NCBI GenBank assembly: GCA_024641965.1
Contig: JAHECC010000011.1
Coordinates: 1-45,775 of the forward strand
Source: Rubrivivax sp.
Lineage (GTDB): Bacteria; Pseudomonadota; Gammaproteobacteria; Burkholderiales; Burkholderiaceae_C
DNA: 45,775 nucleotides
Direction: 5' to 3'
The first letter of the stretch is position 1. Each line of letters starts with the position of its first letter. The notes beneath the pieces were generated by a model. That model was given only the letters and a program-made list of their open reading frames with translations, ran no database searches and was not told where the DNA came from. Of this stretch, positions 7,855 through 17,745 are shown in pieces. Position numbers and translations under genes: made by a program.

Positions 7855-9810
7855 ATGTCCCAAGCCGCAGCCACCCCGGCCAAGCCGCTGACCTTCCGCC
7901 GCTTCAAGGACGGCGACCACGAGCCGCTGGCCTGGCAGCAGGAGATCTTCGACGCCGACCATTCGCACAAGTGCCCGACCTACATCCAGAGCACGCCGCC
8001 GTGCCAGGGCAGCTGCCCGTCGGGCGAGGACATCCGCAGCTACCTGAACATCGTGCGCGGCATCGAGAAGCCGCCCGCGGGCGTGCCCTGGCAGGAATAC
8101 GCGTTCCGCCGCGCCACCGAGGCCAACCCCTTCCCGTCGGTGATGGGCCGCGTGTGTCCGGCGCCCTGCGAATCGGGCTGCAACCGCAATGAGGTCGAGG
8201 ACTTCGTCGGCATCAATTCGGTCGAGCACTTCCTCGGCGAATACGCGATCGAGAAGAAGCTCGCCTTCGCGAAGCCGTCTGCGCGCAGCGGCAAGTCGGT
8301 GGCCGTCATCGGTGGTGGTCCGGCCGGCCTGTCGGCCGCGTACCAGCTGGCTCTGCGTGGCCACGACGTGACGATCTTCGACGAGCGTGCCGAACTCGGC
8401 GGCATGATGCGCTACGGCATCCCGGGCTTTCGCACGCCGCGCGAGGTGCTCGACGCCGAAATCCAGCGCATCCTCGACCTGGGCGTGACCGCGCGCATGA
8501 ACTGCCGCATCGGCAGCGACGTGACGATGGCGCAGATCCGCGAGGAATTCGACGCAGTGTTCCTCGGCCTGGGCGCGCAGGCCGGGCGCGCGCTGCCGGT
8601 GGAAGGCGCCGACGCGTCGAACTGCGTCACCGCCACCGCTTTCCTGAAGGCCTTCAACGACGGGCGCATGCGCCATGTCGGCAAGCGCGTCGTCGTCGTC
8701 GGCGGCGGCGACACCTCGATCGACGTGGCCACCGTGGCGCGCCGCCTCGGCCACATCGACAAGATCAACGAGAGCGACCGCCCCGAACATGTCATCGCCG
8801 GCTACGCGGCCCACGACGTGGCCGAGATCTCGGCGCGCCAGGGCGCCGAGGTCACGCTGACCTCGATCTTCGCGGTCGACAAGATGCAGGCCAACAAGCA
8901 CGAGGTCGAGCAGGCGCAGGCCGAGGGTATCGACATCCGCGGCGGCACCGCGCCGCTGGGCGTGGTGCGCGACGCCGGCGGCCGTGCCGTGGCGCTGCGC
9001 GTGGTGCGCTGCGAGGCCCGGATCGTCGGCGGCAAGCTCGAGATCAAGAACATCGCCGGCACCGAGGAAGACATCCCCGCGGACCTGATCGTCTCGGCCA
9101 TCGGCCAGGCGGTCGACTTCAGCGGGCTGGCCGAATTCGACAACGGCAAGGGCGGCATCAACGCCGACCGCAACTACCAGGTGCAGGGCCAGCCGGGCAT
9201 CTTCGTCGGCGGCGACGTGGTGCGCCCGCACCTGCTGACCACCGCCATCGGTCACGGCGCGATCGCCGCCGACGGCATCGAACGCTTCCTGCGCAGCGAG
9301 CCGCTGGACAGGCGGCCGAAGATCGACGTACACACCTTCGACCTGCAGCGCAAGATGGTCGAGAAGGGCCTGACGATCAGCGAGGTGCACGAGCCGATCC
9401 GCGGCACCGATGCCAGCAGCGGGGCGATCCACAACTTCGACAACCGCTCCGACCGCTACGTCATCCCGCACGAGGAGCTGTTCCTCGGCCACTTCCCGTA
9501 TATCACGCGGCACCGGCGCAAGATCGTCACGCTCGACGCGCAGCAGGCACTGGGCAATTTCGAGGAGCGCGTGCTGCCGCTGACCGAGGCCGAAGCCATT
9601 GCCGAAGCCAAGCGCTGCATGAGCTGCGGCCAGTGCTTCGAGTGCGACAACTGCGTCGTCTACTGCCCGCAGACCGCCGTGTTCAAGGTGCCCAAGTCGA
9701 AGTCGACCACCGGGCGCTACGTGGACACCGACTACGCCAAGTGCATCGGATGCCACATCTGCAAGGACGTGTGCCCGACCGGCTACATCCAGATGGGGCT
9801 GGGCGAGTGA
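7855..9810 (+). CDS. dsrL: DsrL, NAD(P)H-dependent oxidoreductase (GltD-like with C-terminal ferredoxin domain)
   Basis: VIGGGPAGLSAAYQLALRGHDVTIFD; C-terminal CIGCHICKDVCPTG. Confidence 0.95.
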   Translation: MSQAAATPAKPLTFRRFKDGDHEPLAWQQEIFDADHSHKCPTYIQSTPPCQGSCPSGEDIRSYLNIVRGIEKPPAGVPWQEYAFRRATEANPFPSVMGRVCPAPCESGCNRNEVEDFVGINSVEHFLGEYAIEKKLAFAKPSARSGKSVAVIGGGPAGLSAAYQLALRGHDVTIFDERAELGGMMRYGIPGFRTPREVLDAEIQRILDLGVTARMNCRIGSDVTMAQIREEFDAVFLGLGAQAGRALPVEGADASNCVTATAFLKAFNDGRMRHVGKRVVVVGGGDTSIDVATVARRLGHIDKINESDRPEHVIAGYAAHDVAEISARQGAEVTLTSIFAVDKMQANKHEVEQAQAEGIDIRGGTAPLGVVRDAGGRAVALRVVRCEARIVGGKLEIKNIAGTEEDIPADLIVSAIGQAVDFSGLAEFDNGKGGINADRNYQVQGQPGIFVGGDVVRPHLLTTAIGHGAIAADGIERFLRSEPLDRRPKIDVHTFDLQRKMVEKGLTISEVHEPIRGTDASSGAIHNFDNRSDRYVIPHEELFLGHFPYITRHRRKIVTLDAQQALGNFEERVLPLTEAEAIAEAKRCMSCGQCFECDNCVVYCPQTAVFKVPKSKSTTGRYVDTDYAKCIGCHICKDVCPTGYIQMGLGE

Positions 9811-10286
9811 TGAACCCGCGGCACCGCGCCTTCGCGCGCCGTGCCGCGGCGTGGCTCGCTTGCGCATGGATGGCGGGCCCGGTGCTGGCGCAGCAGGCCA
9901 CGGCCGGCCGCGTGCCGTTGCCGGCCATCGAGGCGGCGCGAGGCGAGGCCTGCGTCGCCGACCCGGCGTTCATGCGACGCAACCACATGGATCTGCTCAA
10001 GCACCAGCGCAACGAGACCGTGCATCTGGGCGTGCGCGATGCGCGCGCCAGCCTGAAGGGCTGCATCGAGTGTCATGCCAGCGCCGCCAGCGGCAGCGTC
10101 GCGCAGGCGCCAGGTGACTTCTGCAGCAGCTGCCACGGCTACGCCGCGGTGAAGATCGACTGCTTCGAATGCCATGCCAGCAAGCCGGCATCGGCCAAGC
10201 TGCCGCCGTCACATCCGAAGAGCGTTGGCGGCTTGCCGCTGCCTTCGAGTGCATTGTGGTCGCCCTGGCTGGCGAGTGCGCGATGA
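9810..10286 (+). CDS. dsrJ: DsrJ triheme cytochrome c
   Basis: Start ATG overlaps the dsrL stop (ATGA); signal-like N-terminus; three CxxCH motifs (CIECH, CSSCH, CFECH). Confidence 0.93.
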   Translation: MNPRHRAFARRAAAWLACAWMAGPVLAQQATAGRVPLPAIEAARGEACVADPAFMRRNHMDLLKHQRNETVHLGVRDARASLKGCIECHASAASGSVAQAPGDFCSSCHGYAAVKIDCFECHASKPASAKLPPSHPKSVGGLPLPSSALWSPWLASAR

Positions 10287-11053
10287 GCCCGCAGCGCGAC
10301 ACCGGTGCCAAGCAGGCGCTGAGCGGCCGCCGCGCTTTCCTGGGCCTGGCCGCGGCCGGCCTGGGCGGCGTGCTGATCGCCCCAGGCGTCCACCTGATGG
10401 AGGTGGCGCAGGCGGCGGCGCCCGGCGCCGCGCCATCCGGCGCGAATGCGAAGGTGCGCTGGGGCCTGCTGATCGACACGACCAAGTGCGCCAGCGGCTG
10501 CAATGATTGCGTTACTGCCTGCAGCACCGAGAACGGCCTGGCGGCACCGACCCGGCCGACCGATGCGCAGTGGATCCGCAAGGTCGAGATCAAGTCGATC
10601 GCGACCGGCCGCGCGCAGTCGCTGCCCGTCATGTGCCAGCACTGCGCCGAGCCGCCCTGCGTCGACGTGTGCCCGACGGGGGCGTCGTTCAAGCGCGCCG
10701 ACGGCATCGTGCTGGTCGATCGCCACACGTGCATCGGCTGCCGCTATTGCGTGATGGCCTGCCCTTACCAGGCACGCTCGTTCGTGCACGAAGCACTCAC
10801 CGCGCAGAAGCCCGAGGTGCCGCGCGGCAAGGGCTGCGTCGAAGGTTGCACGCTGTGCGTGCACCGCATCGACGCCGGCGGCGGGCCCGCCTGCGTCGAG
10901 GCCTGCAACAAGGCCGGTCATCACGCGATGCTGTTCGGTGACCTGAACGACCCCGACAGTGAGATTTCGCGCCGCGTGCGCGAACTGTCGACCCAACCCT
11001 TGCGGCCCGACCTGATGCTCGACCCGGGCGTGCGCTATCAGGGCTTGGCATGA
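10283..11053 (+). CDS. dsrO: DsrO periplasmic ferredoxin (Tat signal)
   Basis: GRRAFLGLAAAG N-terminus, multiple 4Fe-4S motifs; overlaps dsrJ by 4 nt. Confidence 0.93.
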   Translation: MSPQRDTGAKQALSGRRAFLGLAAAGLGGVLIAPGVHLMEVAQAAAPGAAPSGANAKVRWGLLIDTTKCASGCNDCVTACSTENGLAAPTRPTDAQWIRKVEIKSIATGRAQSLPVMCQHCAEPPCVDVCPTGASFKRADGIVLVDRHTCIGCRYCVMACPYQARSFVHEALTAQKPEVPRGKGCVEGCTLCVHRIDAGGGPACVEACNKAGHHAMLFGDLNDPDSEISRRVRELSTQPLRPDLMLDPGVRYQGLA

Positions 11054-12243
11054 ACACCGGCAAGTTCGGCCCCGTCCATTTCTATCTGCTGCTGGCATTG
11101 GGTGGGCTGCTGGTCGCCGCCGGGCTGGGCAGCGCCCACTACATGGAAGAGCATGGCCATGTCGTCACCGGCATGAACAATCACGTCGTATGGGGCCTGC
11201 CGCACGTGTTCGCGATCTTCATGATCGTGGCCGCGTCCGGTGTGCTCAACGTGGCCTCGATCGGCTCGGTCTTCGGCCAGCCAGCGTACAAGCGGCGCGC
11301 GCCGCTGTCGGGCCTGCTGTGCCTGGCGATGCTGGCCGGCGGCCTGATGGTGCTGATGCTCGACCTGGGCCGGCCCGAGCGCCTGATCGTCGCCGCCACG
11401 CACTACAACCCGAAATCGGTGTTCGCCTGGAACGTGCTGCTGTATTCGGGCATGTTCGGCATCGTCGCCGTCTACCTGTGGACGATGTTCGAGCGTCCGA
11501 TGAACCGCCACTCGACGGCCGCCGGCGTGGCGGTGCTGGTCTGGCGCTTCGCGTTGACCACCGGCACCGGCCTGATCTTCGGCTTCCTCGTCGCGCGCCA
11601 GGCCTACGGCTCGGCGCTGCTGGTGCCGCTGTTCATCGTGCTGTCCTTCGCCTGGGGCCTGGCGGTGTTCCTGATCGCGCAGGCGGCGATGGTCGCTTGG
11701 AACGACCAGCAACCGGATGGCGCCATTCAACGGCGCATGGCGCGGCTGCTCGGCGTGTTCGTCGCTGCCGCGTTCTACCTGGTGGTGGTCTACCACCTGA
11801 CGAACCTGTACTTCGCGCGCCAGGTGGCCTTCGAGACTTTCATCCTCCGCGATGGCGGCATCTTCCCGCTGCTGCTTTGGGGTGGCTATGCATTGGGCGG
11901 TACGGCCTGGCCGCTGCTGCTGCTGTTCCATCCGCGACTCGGCGGGCCGCGCGCCACGCTGCTCGCGGCGGCGCTGGTCGTGGCCGGCGCGTTCGCCTGG
12001 CTCTATGTGTTCATCATCGGCGGTCAGGCCTTCCCGCTGGAGATCTTCCCCGGCCACGTGGTGTCTAGCAGCTTCGGCGATGGCGCGGTCGCGCACTACG
12101 TGCCACGCTGGCCGGAATGGCTGCTCGGCCTGGGCGGCATCGGCGCGGCCTTCGTGCTGACGACGATCGGCGTGCGCGTGCTCGATTTCATGCCGCAGGA
12201 CGACATCGCAGTGCTGCAGGCCGGCGCCAAGGGGAACGCATGA
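11050..12243 (+). CDS. dsrP: DsrP NrfD-like integral membrane protein
   Basis: 397 aa polytopic NrfD/PsrC-type protein, overlaps dsrO. Confidence 0.93.
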   Translation: MNTGKFGPVHFYLLLALGGLLVAAGLGSAHYMEEHGHVVTGMNNHVVWGLPHVFAIFMIVAASGVLNVASIGSVFGQPAYKRRAPLSGLLCLAMLAGGLMVLMLDLGRPERLIVAATHYNPKSVFAWNVLLYSGMFGIVAVYLWTMFERPMNRHSTAAGVAVLVWRFALTTGTGLIFGFLVARQAYGSALLVPLFIVLSFAWGLAVFLIAQAAMVAWNDQQPDGAIQRRMARLLGVFVAAAFYLVVVYHLTNLYFARQVAFETFILRDGGIFPLLLWGGYALGGTAWPLLLLFHPRLGGPRATLLAAALVVAGAFAWLYVFIIGGQAFPLEIFPGHVVSSSFGDGAVAHYVPRWPEWLLGLGGIGAAFVLTTIGVRVLDFMPQDDIAVLQAGAKGNA

Positions 12244-13646
12244 AGCTGCCGCGTTTGCTGATTGCTGCCGCCCACAAGTCGTCTGGCAAGACCACGCTGA
12301 GCATCGGCCTGTGCGCGGCCTTGCGCGTGCAGGGCTTGGCGGTGCAGCCGTTCAAGAAGGGGCCGGACTACATCGACCCGATGTGGCTGGCCTTGGCCGC
12401 GGGGCGCGACTGCTTCAATCTGGACCCCTATCTGTCGAGCCACGACGAGTTGCGATCGGACTTCGCCCGGCAGGCGGGCACGGCCGACATCTGCCTCATC
12501 GAAGGCAACAAGGGCCTGTACGACGGGCTGGCGCTCGACGGCAGCAACAGCAATGCCGCGGTGGCGAAGATGCTCGGCGCGCCGGTGCTGCTGGTCATCG
12601 ACGCGCGCGGCATGACCCGCGGCATCGCTCCGCTGCTGCTCGGCTACCAGGCCTTCGACCGCGACATCCGCATCGGCGGTGTGGTGCTCAACCAGGTCGG
12701 TGGCAGCCGCCACGAAGCCAAGCTGCGCGCGGTGATCGAGCACTACACCGACATGCCCGTGCTGGGCGCGCTGGCGCACGAGCCGGAGGTGTCGCTGGAC
12801 GAGCGCCACCTCGGGCTGACGACGAGCCTGGAGTTCGACGACGCGCACGCGCGTGTGCAGCGCATCGGCGAGCGCGTGGCCGAACAGGTGGACGTGGCGC
12901 GAGTGCTCGAACTGGCGCGCGCTGCGGCGCCGTGGCCGCTGGCCGCAGCCGGCGTGGCGCCTGCACCGGCGCCGACACGGCCGGTGCGCATCGCCATCGC
13001 CCGCGACAAGGCTTTCGGCTTCTACTATCCGGACGACCTGGCGGCGTTGCGCGCGGCTGGCGCCGAGTTGCTGCCCTTCGACACGCTGCGCGATGCGCGG
13101 CTGCCGGTGGCGGACGGACTGTTCATTGGCGGCGGCTTTCCCGAAGTGTTCATGGACGAGCTGCAGGCCAACGCCAGCCTGCGCGACGACATCGCTGCCG
13201 CGATCGATGCCGGCCTGCCCACCTACGCCGAGTGCGGCGGCCTGATGTACCTGGCGCGCAGCCTTCAGTGGCGCGGCCGCATCTGCCGCATGGTCGGAGC
13301 GATCCCGGGCGACGCGGTGATGCACGAGCGGCCGGTCGGCCGCGGCTATGTCCGGCTGCAACCGACGGCCGACCACCCCTGGGCGGCGACCGGCGAAGTG
13401 CGGGCGCACGAATTCCACCATTCCAGCCTGGAGCATCTGCCGAGCGACCAACGCTTCGCCTATCGCGTGGAGCGCGGTCACGGCATCGACGGCCGCAGCG
13501 ATGGCCTGCTGCACCGAAACCTGCTCGCCTCGTACACGCACCTGCGCGGCGACGGCTGGGCCGAGCGCTTCGTCGCCTTCGTGCGCAGCGCCTGCGGCGG
13601 CCGGCGCGAGATGCGATCGCCGCAGACCGAACGGCTGGTGGCCTGA
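12240..13646 (+). CDS. dsrN: DsrN siroheme amidase (cobyrinic acid a,c-diamide synthase family)
   Basis: LIAAAHKSSGKTTLSIGLCAAL P-loop, CbiA-like glutaminase domain. Confidence 0.92.
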   Translation: MKLPRLLIAAAHKSSGKTTLSIGLCAALRVQGLAVQPFKKGPDYIDPMWLALAAGRDCFNLDPYLSSHDELRSDFARQAGTADICLIEGNKGLYDGLALDGSNSNAAVAKMLGAPVLLVIDARGMTRGIAPLLLGYQAFDRDIRIGGVVLNQVGGSRHEAKLRAVIEHYTDMPVLGALAHEPEVSLDERHLGLTTSLEFDDAHARVQRIGERVAEQVDVARVLELARAAAPWPLAAAGVAPAPAPTRPVRIAIARDKAFGFYYPDDLAALRAAGAELLPFDTLRDARLPVADGLFIGGGFPEVFMDELQANASLRDDIAAAIDAGLPTYAECGGLMYLARSLQWRGRICRMVGAIPGDAVMHERPVGRGYVRLQPTADHPWAATGEVRAHEFHHSSLEHLPSDQRFAYRVERGHGIDGRSDGLLHRNLLASYTHLRGDGWAERFVAFVRSACGGRREMRSPQTERLVA

Positions 13647-14006
13647 ATGAACGTCGTGCCGACCATGACAAGGACGCTGCGCGTCGCCGGCCGTGAGGTC
13701 GAGACCGACGCCGAAGGCTACTTGCGCCACCTGGACGACTGGTCGGAAGACTTCGCCCGGGCCGAGGCGCAGCGCGAGGGCCTGACGCTGAGCGACGAAC
13801 ACTGGCAGGTGATCCGCTTCCTGCGTGAGTACTTCCACGAACATCGCGTGCAGCCGCAGGTGCGCGTGATGATCCGGCACTTCGCGCAGGCCTGGGGGCC
13901 ACAGCGTGGCAACAACCACCACCTGCACGAACTGTTCCCGGTCGGCGGGCCGCAGAAGCAGGGCAATCGCTTGGCCGGCCTGCTGCGCACCAAGGGCGAG
14001 CACTGA
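13647..14006 (+). CDS. DsrC-family protein lacking both conserved cysteines
   Basis: LSDEHWQVIRFLREYFHEHRVQPQVRVMIRHF...LHELFPVGGPQKQGNRLAGLLRTKGEH; no Cys in the protein; start could be 13665. Confidence 0.88.
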   Translation: MNVVPTMTRTLRVAGREVETDAEGYLRHLDDWSEDFARAEAQREGLTLSDEHWQVIRFLREYFHEHRVQPQVRVMIRHFAQAWGPQRGNNHHLHELFPVGGPQKQGNRLAGLLRTKGEH

Positions 14007-14007
14007 T

Positions 14008-14023
14008 CACCGGCCACCCGGTG
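14008..14023. other. Short perfect hairpin CACCGG-CCAC-CCGGTG
   Basis: 6-bp perfect stem in the gap between the DsrC-like gene and the SUMT gene. Confidence 0.4.
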
Positions 14024-14051
14024 CAGACACCATCGAAGGGAGCATCGAACG

Positions 14052-14891
14052 ATGAAGTCCGATCAAGACTTTCTGCGCAGCCTAATGCGCGACAGCGACT
14101 GCACGCGCCAAGGTGCGGGCACCGTGCACCTGGTCGGCGCCGGCCCCGGTGACCCCGAACTGCTGACGCTGCGCGCGCTGCGCCTGCTCGCCCGGGCCGA
14201 TGCGATCGTCTACGACCACCTGGTGTCGCCGCAGGTGCTCGACTTCGTCTCGCCCGAGGCCGAGCGGATCTACGCCGGCAAGCAGCGCAACCGGCACAGC
14301 ATGCCGCAGCACGACATCAACCTGCTGCTGGTGCGGTTGGCGCGCCAAGGCAAGCATGTCGTGCGACTGAAGGGCGGCGACCCCTTCGTCTTCGGCCGCG
14401 GCGGCGAGGAAATGCAGGCGCTGGCCCAACACGGCGTGCCCTTCGAGGTGGTGCCCGGCATCACCGCCGCCTGCGGCGTGTCGTGTTACGCCGGCATCCC
14501 GCTGACGCACCGCGACCATGCGCAGTCCTGCCTGTTCGTCACCGGCCACCTGAAGGATGGCAGCTGCGACCTCGACTGGCCAGCGCTGGCGCGGCCGCGG
14601 CAGACGGTGGTGATCTACATGGGCTTGAGCGCGCTGGACGAGATCTGCGCGCAGCTGAAGGCGCACGGCGTGGCTGCCGACATGCCGGCGGCCGCGGTGC
14701 AGCAGGGCACGACCGCGCAGCATCGCGTCGTCACCGGCACGCTCGACACGCTGCCGCAGCGGGTGGCCGGACTGAAGTCGCCGAGCCTGATCATCGTCGG
14801 CGAGGTCGTGCGACTGCACGACACGCTGGCCTGGTTCGAGCCGCCGGCTGCCGAGGTGGACGCGCCGCTGGAGCTGGCGCTCAGCGCGTAG
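14052..14891 (+). CDS. cobA: Uroporphyrinogen-III C-methyltransferase (siroheme synthesis)
   Basis: [40 protein letters not shown]. Confidence 0.93.
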   Translation: MKSDQDFLRSLMRDSDCTRQGAGTVHLVGAGPGDPELLTLRALRLLARADAIVYDHLVSPQVLDFVSPEAERIYAGKQRNRHSMPQHDINLLLVRLARQGKHVVRLKGGDPFVFGRGGEEMQALAQHGVPFEVVPGITAACGVSCYAGIPLTHRDHAQSCLFVTGHLKDGSCDLDWPALARPRQTVVIYMGLSALDEICAQLKAHGVAADMPAAAVQQGTTAQHRVVTGTLDTLPQRVAGLKSPSLIIVGEVVRLHDTLAWFEPPAAEVDAPLELALSA

Positions 14892-15576
14892 GCTTGGCGC
14901 TCTCGGCGCTGCGCGCGGCGCCGGCCGGCGTGCTGCGGAACTCCACCGCGAACACCGCCGCCTCGACGCGCGAGCTGAGGTTCAGCTTCGACAGGATATG
15001 GCGCACGTGCAGCTTCACCGTGTCGTGGCTGATGTCGAGCGCACGCGCGATGGTCTTGTTGCTTTCACCGCGCGACAGATGCTCGAGGATCTGCCGCTCG
15101 CGCTCGGTCAGGGATTCGAACTGGCTGCTGCGCGTGTCGCCCTTGGCACCGGACTGCAGCATCTGCGCCAGCTTCAGCGTCATCGCCGGCGCCACCACCA
15201 ACTCGCCCCGCGCAGCGCGGCCGATCGCGCCGATGACCTCGTCGGGCTCCATGTCCTTGAGCAGATAACCGCGCACGCCGGCGCGCAAGGCCGCCGCCAT
15301 GTCCTCCTCGGCGTCGCTCATCGTCAGGATGACGATCGGCGTGTCGATGCCCTCCACGCGCAGCCGCCGGGCCAGCGTCAGGCCGTCGGTGCTCGGCATG
15401 CGCAGGTCCAGCACCAGCAGGTCGGGCCGGTGTTCGCGCAACAGAGCGGACACCGCGTCGGTGTCGCCGGTTGCGACCACCACCTGCATGCCGCCACGCC
15501 TCTCGAACAGTTCGGTCAGACCGTTGCGGCACAGCGCATGGTCGTCGACCAGGGCGACGCGCAGCGGCGCGTTCAC
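14881..15576 (-). CDS. NarL/LuxR-family response regulator
   Basis: REC domain ([26 protein letters not shown]) plus LuxR HTH; GTG at 15576 overlaps the kinase stop (GTGA); ORF track starts at 15627. Confidence 0.92.
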   Translation of the reverse strand: MNAPLRVALVDDHALCRNGLTELFERRGGMQVVVATGDTDAVSALLREHRPDLLVLDLRMPSTDGLTLARRLRVEGIDTPIVILTMSDAEEDMAAALRAGVRGYLLKDMEPDEVIGAIGRAARGELVVAPAMTLKLAQMLQSGAKGDTRSSQFESLTERERQILEHLSRGESNKTIARALDISHDTVKLHVRHILSKLNLSSRVEAAVFAVEFRSTPAGAARSAESAKPTR

Positions 15577-16778
15577 GGCGTCACGCTCCGCCCGCCTTCG
15601 CCGATGGGGATGCTCAGCCGCACACACGTGCCGCCCCCATCGCGCGCCTGAACTGCCAATGTGCCCCCCAAACGCTGCGCGCGCTCGCGCATGATGTCGA
15701 GGCCGAAATGCGCACCGTCCTCGGCAGGCTCGGCCCCGTGCAGGCCAGCCACCGAAATGCCGGCGCCGTCGTCCTCGACGACGACATGCAGGTCGCCGCC
15801 GACACGGTGGACCGCCACATGGGCCTGCCGCGCCCGCGAGTGCCTGGCCACGTTGGCCAGCGCCTCCTGCACGATGTGGAACACCTGCAGCTCCTGCTCC
15901 ACCGACAGGTGCAACGCTGCGGCACGACTGTCGACAACCAGCCGGATGCCATGGCGATCGAGGTAGCCGGCCTGCAGCCCGCGCAATGCATGCAGCAGGC
16001 CCTTCGGGTCCATGCGCGTGCGGAAGTGCGTCAGGATCTGACGCAGACTGGCGTGGGCGTCGCTGACGGCCTGACGCAGGTCGTCTTGGTACTTCAGCGC
16101 GCGCGCATCGTCGTGCGCGATCAGCGCATCGTGCAGCAGCGGCAGCCGCATCTTCATGTAGACGAGCGTCTGCGCCACCGCGTCGTGGACTTCGCCGGCG
16201 AGCATCTGCCGCTCGTGCAGCACCGCAGCGCGCAGTTGCTCACGCTCAAGCCGCGCGTGGTGCAGGGCCAGCCCCAGCAGCTCGCCCACGGGTCGCAGCA
16301 GCGCGGCGACTTCGGTTCGCGGCGGCGTGCCGCGCGCGTAGAACAGGTTGACGACGCCGAGCACCTGATCGCGATAGCGCAGCGGCACTGCCGTCACGCT
16401 GTCGAAGCCATGGCCGATGAACTCGCCTGCGTTGTGCTTCACGCAGAGGCGCAGGTCATCGGTCCACACGGCCGGCGCACCGGCCAGCGCCTGGCCGCAG
16501 ACACCGCAGTCGCGCTCGACCTCGCGCTCGCCGGCAAGCAGATCCTGATCCAGGCCGACGCTGCCCAGCAGCCGCATGTGCGTGCCGTCGTCGCTCAGTG
16601 TGCGCACTGCGCCGGCCTTCGCACCGGACAGGCGCAACAACGGCTCCAGAAAGCGCTGCAACAGGGCTTCGAGGTCGTCGCCAGCGGCCAGCCCGGCCGT
16701 CAGCTCGGCCAGGAGCTCGCCCACCGGCGGCGACGCGGCGGGCGGCATGGCAATGACAACGGGCGAGGAGACGTTCAT
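15573..16778 (-). CDS. Soluble GAF-domain sensor histidine kinase (NarX/HisKA_3 type)
   Basis: GAF region with CGVCGQALAG...LRLCVKHNAG, HisKA_3 EVHDAVAQTLVYMKM, HATPase; no obvious TM segment; start at MNVSSP inferred. Confidence 0.9.
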   Translation of the reverse strand: MNVSSPVVIAMPPAASPPVGELLAELTAGLAAGDDLEALLQRFLEPLLRLSGAKAGAVRTLSDDGTHMRLLGSVGLDQDLLAGEREVERDCGVCGQALAGAPAVWTDDLRLCVKHNAGEFIGHGFDSVTAVPLRYRDQVLGVVNLFYARGTPPRTEVAALLRPVGELLGLALHHARLEREQLRAAVLHERQMLAGEVHDAVAQTLVYMKMRLPLLHDALIAHDDARALKYQDDLRQAVSDAHASLRQILTHFRTRMDPKGLLHALRGLQAGYLDRHGIRLVVDSRAAALHLSVEQELQVFHIVQEALANVARHSRARQAHVAVHRVGGDLHVVVEDDGAGISVAGLHGAEPAEDGAHFGLDIMRERAQRLGGTLAVQARDGGGTCVRLSIPIGEGGRSVTP

Positions 16779-16909
16779 TTTCAGTAGGCTGGGGCAATGC
16801 CGCTCAAGGCCGCATCGCCGTCGGGCAATTGCAAACCATAGCACCCCTCGACGCCATCGGTTGTGACCCGACGCCTGGCCGCCTGCTCGACCACCGCTGT
16901 CCTGGGCTA

Positions 16910-16922
16910 CCCATTTGGGCTA
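16910..16922 (+). promoter_or_regulatory. CCCATTTGGGCTA motif in the divergent kinase / CMD-Rieske intergenic region
   Basis: 11/13 match to the motif at 1580-1592; contains palindromic CCCA-TT-TGGG; overlaps heptamer TACCCAT and direct repeat GGGCTAC. Confidence 0.4.
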
Positions 16923-17067
16923 CGGGCCATTACCCTTCCCGGCTATAGACGCCCCGCGGCCCGCTTGCGCTAATCGCGGCACTGGATGATGCCTGCGCGA
17001 TCGCGCGCCGGCCGGACGCGGCGGCCCGCGCGACACACGAACTTCCCGCCGATTGGCTGAGCACACG

Positions 17068-17697
17068 ATGAGCGACGCCCTCAACTACCTGGCCAAGGCC
17101 CGCCCGGACGCGGTCGGCCACTACTTCGCCTTCCTGAAGGCCTGCGGCACGCGGCTGGACCCGAAGACGCGCAACCTGATCTCGGTGATCACCAAGGTGT
17201 ACGCGCAAACCGACCGAGGCTTCCGCCAGTACCTGAGACGCGCGCTGCGCGAGGGCTGCACGCCGGCCGAGGTGCTCGACGCGCTGCTGATGGCCTTTCC
17301 GGCACTTGGCCTGGCAAAGATCGTCTGGGCGGTGGACATCATCCTGTCGATGGACCTGCCGGAGTTCAGGCCGGAGGCGCTGCAGGGCGAAGACATGCAG
17401 TGGCACGACGTGATGGCCGCCGCCGATCTGCAGCCGGACGAAGTACAGCGCGTCGACTGCGACGGCCGCGGCTTGTTCGTCTACAGCGACGGCAGCGAGA
17501 TCCGCGTCTACGACAGCCGCTGCCCGCACCAGAGCACCAACATCCCGCACCTGGCATTGCAGGGCTCGACGCTGACCTGCCCGAAACATGAATGGGCCTT
17601 CGACGTGCGCAGCGGCCGGTGTATCGCAAAGGGCGACAGCCCGCTGCGATGCTGGCCCTGCAAGGTGGTCGACGGCCGCCTGTTGGCCCGCTGGTAG
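17068..17697 (+). CDS. Carboxymuconolactone decarboxylase-like domain fused to Rieske [2Fe-2S] domain
   Basis: N-terminal CMD-like helices (REGCTPAEVLDALLMAFPALG); C-terminal CPHQSTNIPHLALQGSTLTCPKH (CxH-x16-CxxH). Confidence 0.85.
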   Translation: MSDALNYLAKARPDAVGHYFAFLKACGTRLDPKTRNLISVITKVYAQTDRGFRQYLRRALREGCTPAEVLDALLMAFPALGLAKIVWAVDIILSMDLPEFRPEALQGEDMQWHDVMAAADLQPDEVQRVDCDGRGLFVYSDGSEIRVYDSRCPHQSTNIPHLALQGSTLTCPKHEWAFDVRSGRCIAKGDSPLRCWPCKVVDGRLLARW

Positions 17698-17745
17698 ACC
17701 GGCGCTCCGTATCAACACTCTATGCCCCAACCCTTGGAGACAAAC

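Noticed and set aside
7735-9867. 710-aa minus-strand ORF antisense to dsrL
   Set aside because: Shadow ORF created by codon bias of dsrL
12096-14003. 635-aa minus-strand ORF antisense to dsrN and the DsrC-like gene
   Set aside because: Shadow ORF, low-complexity
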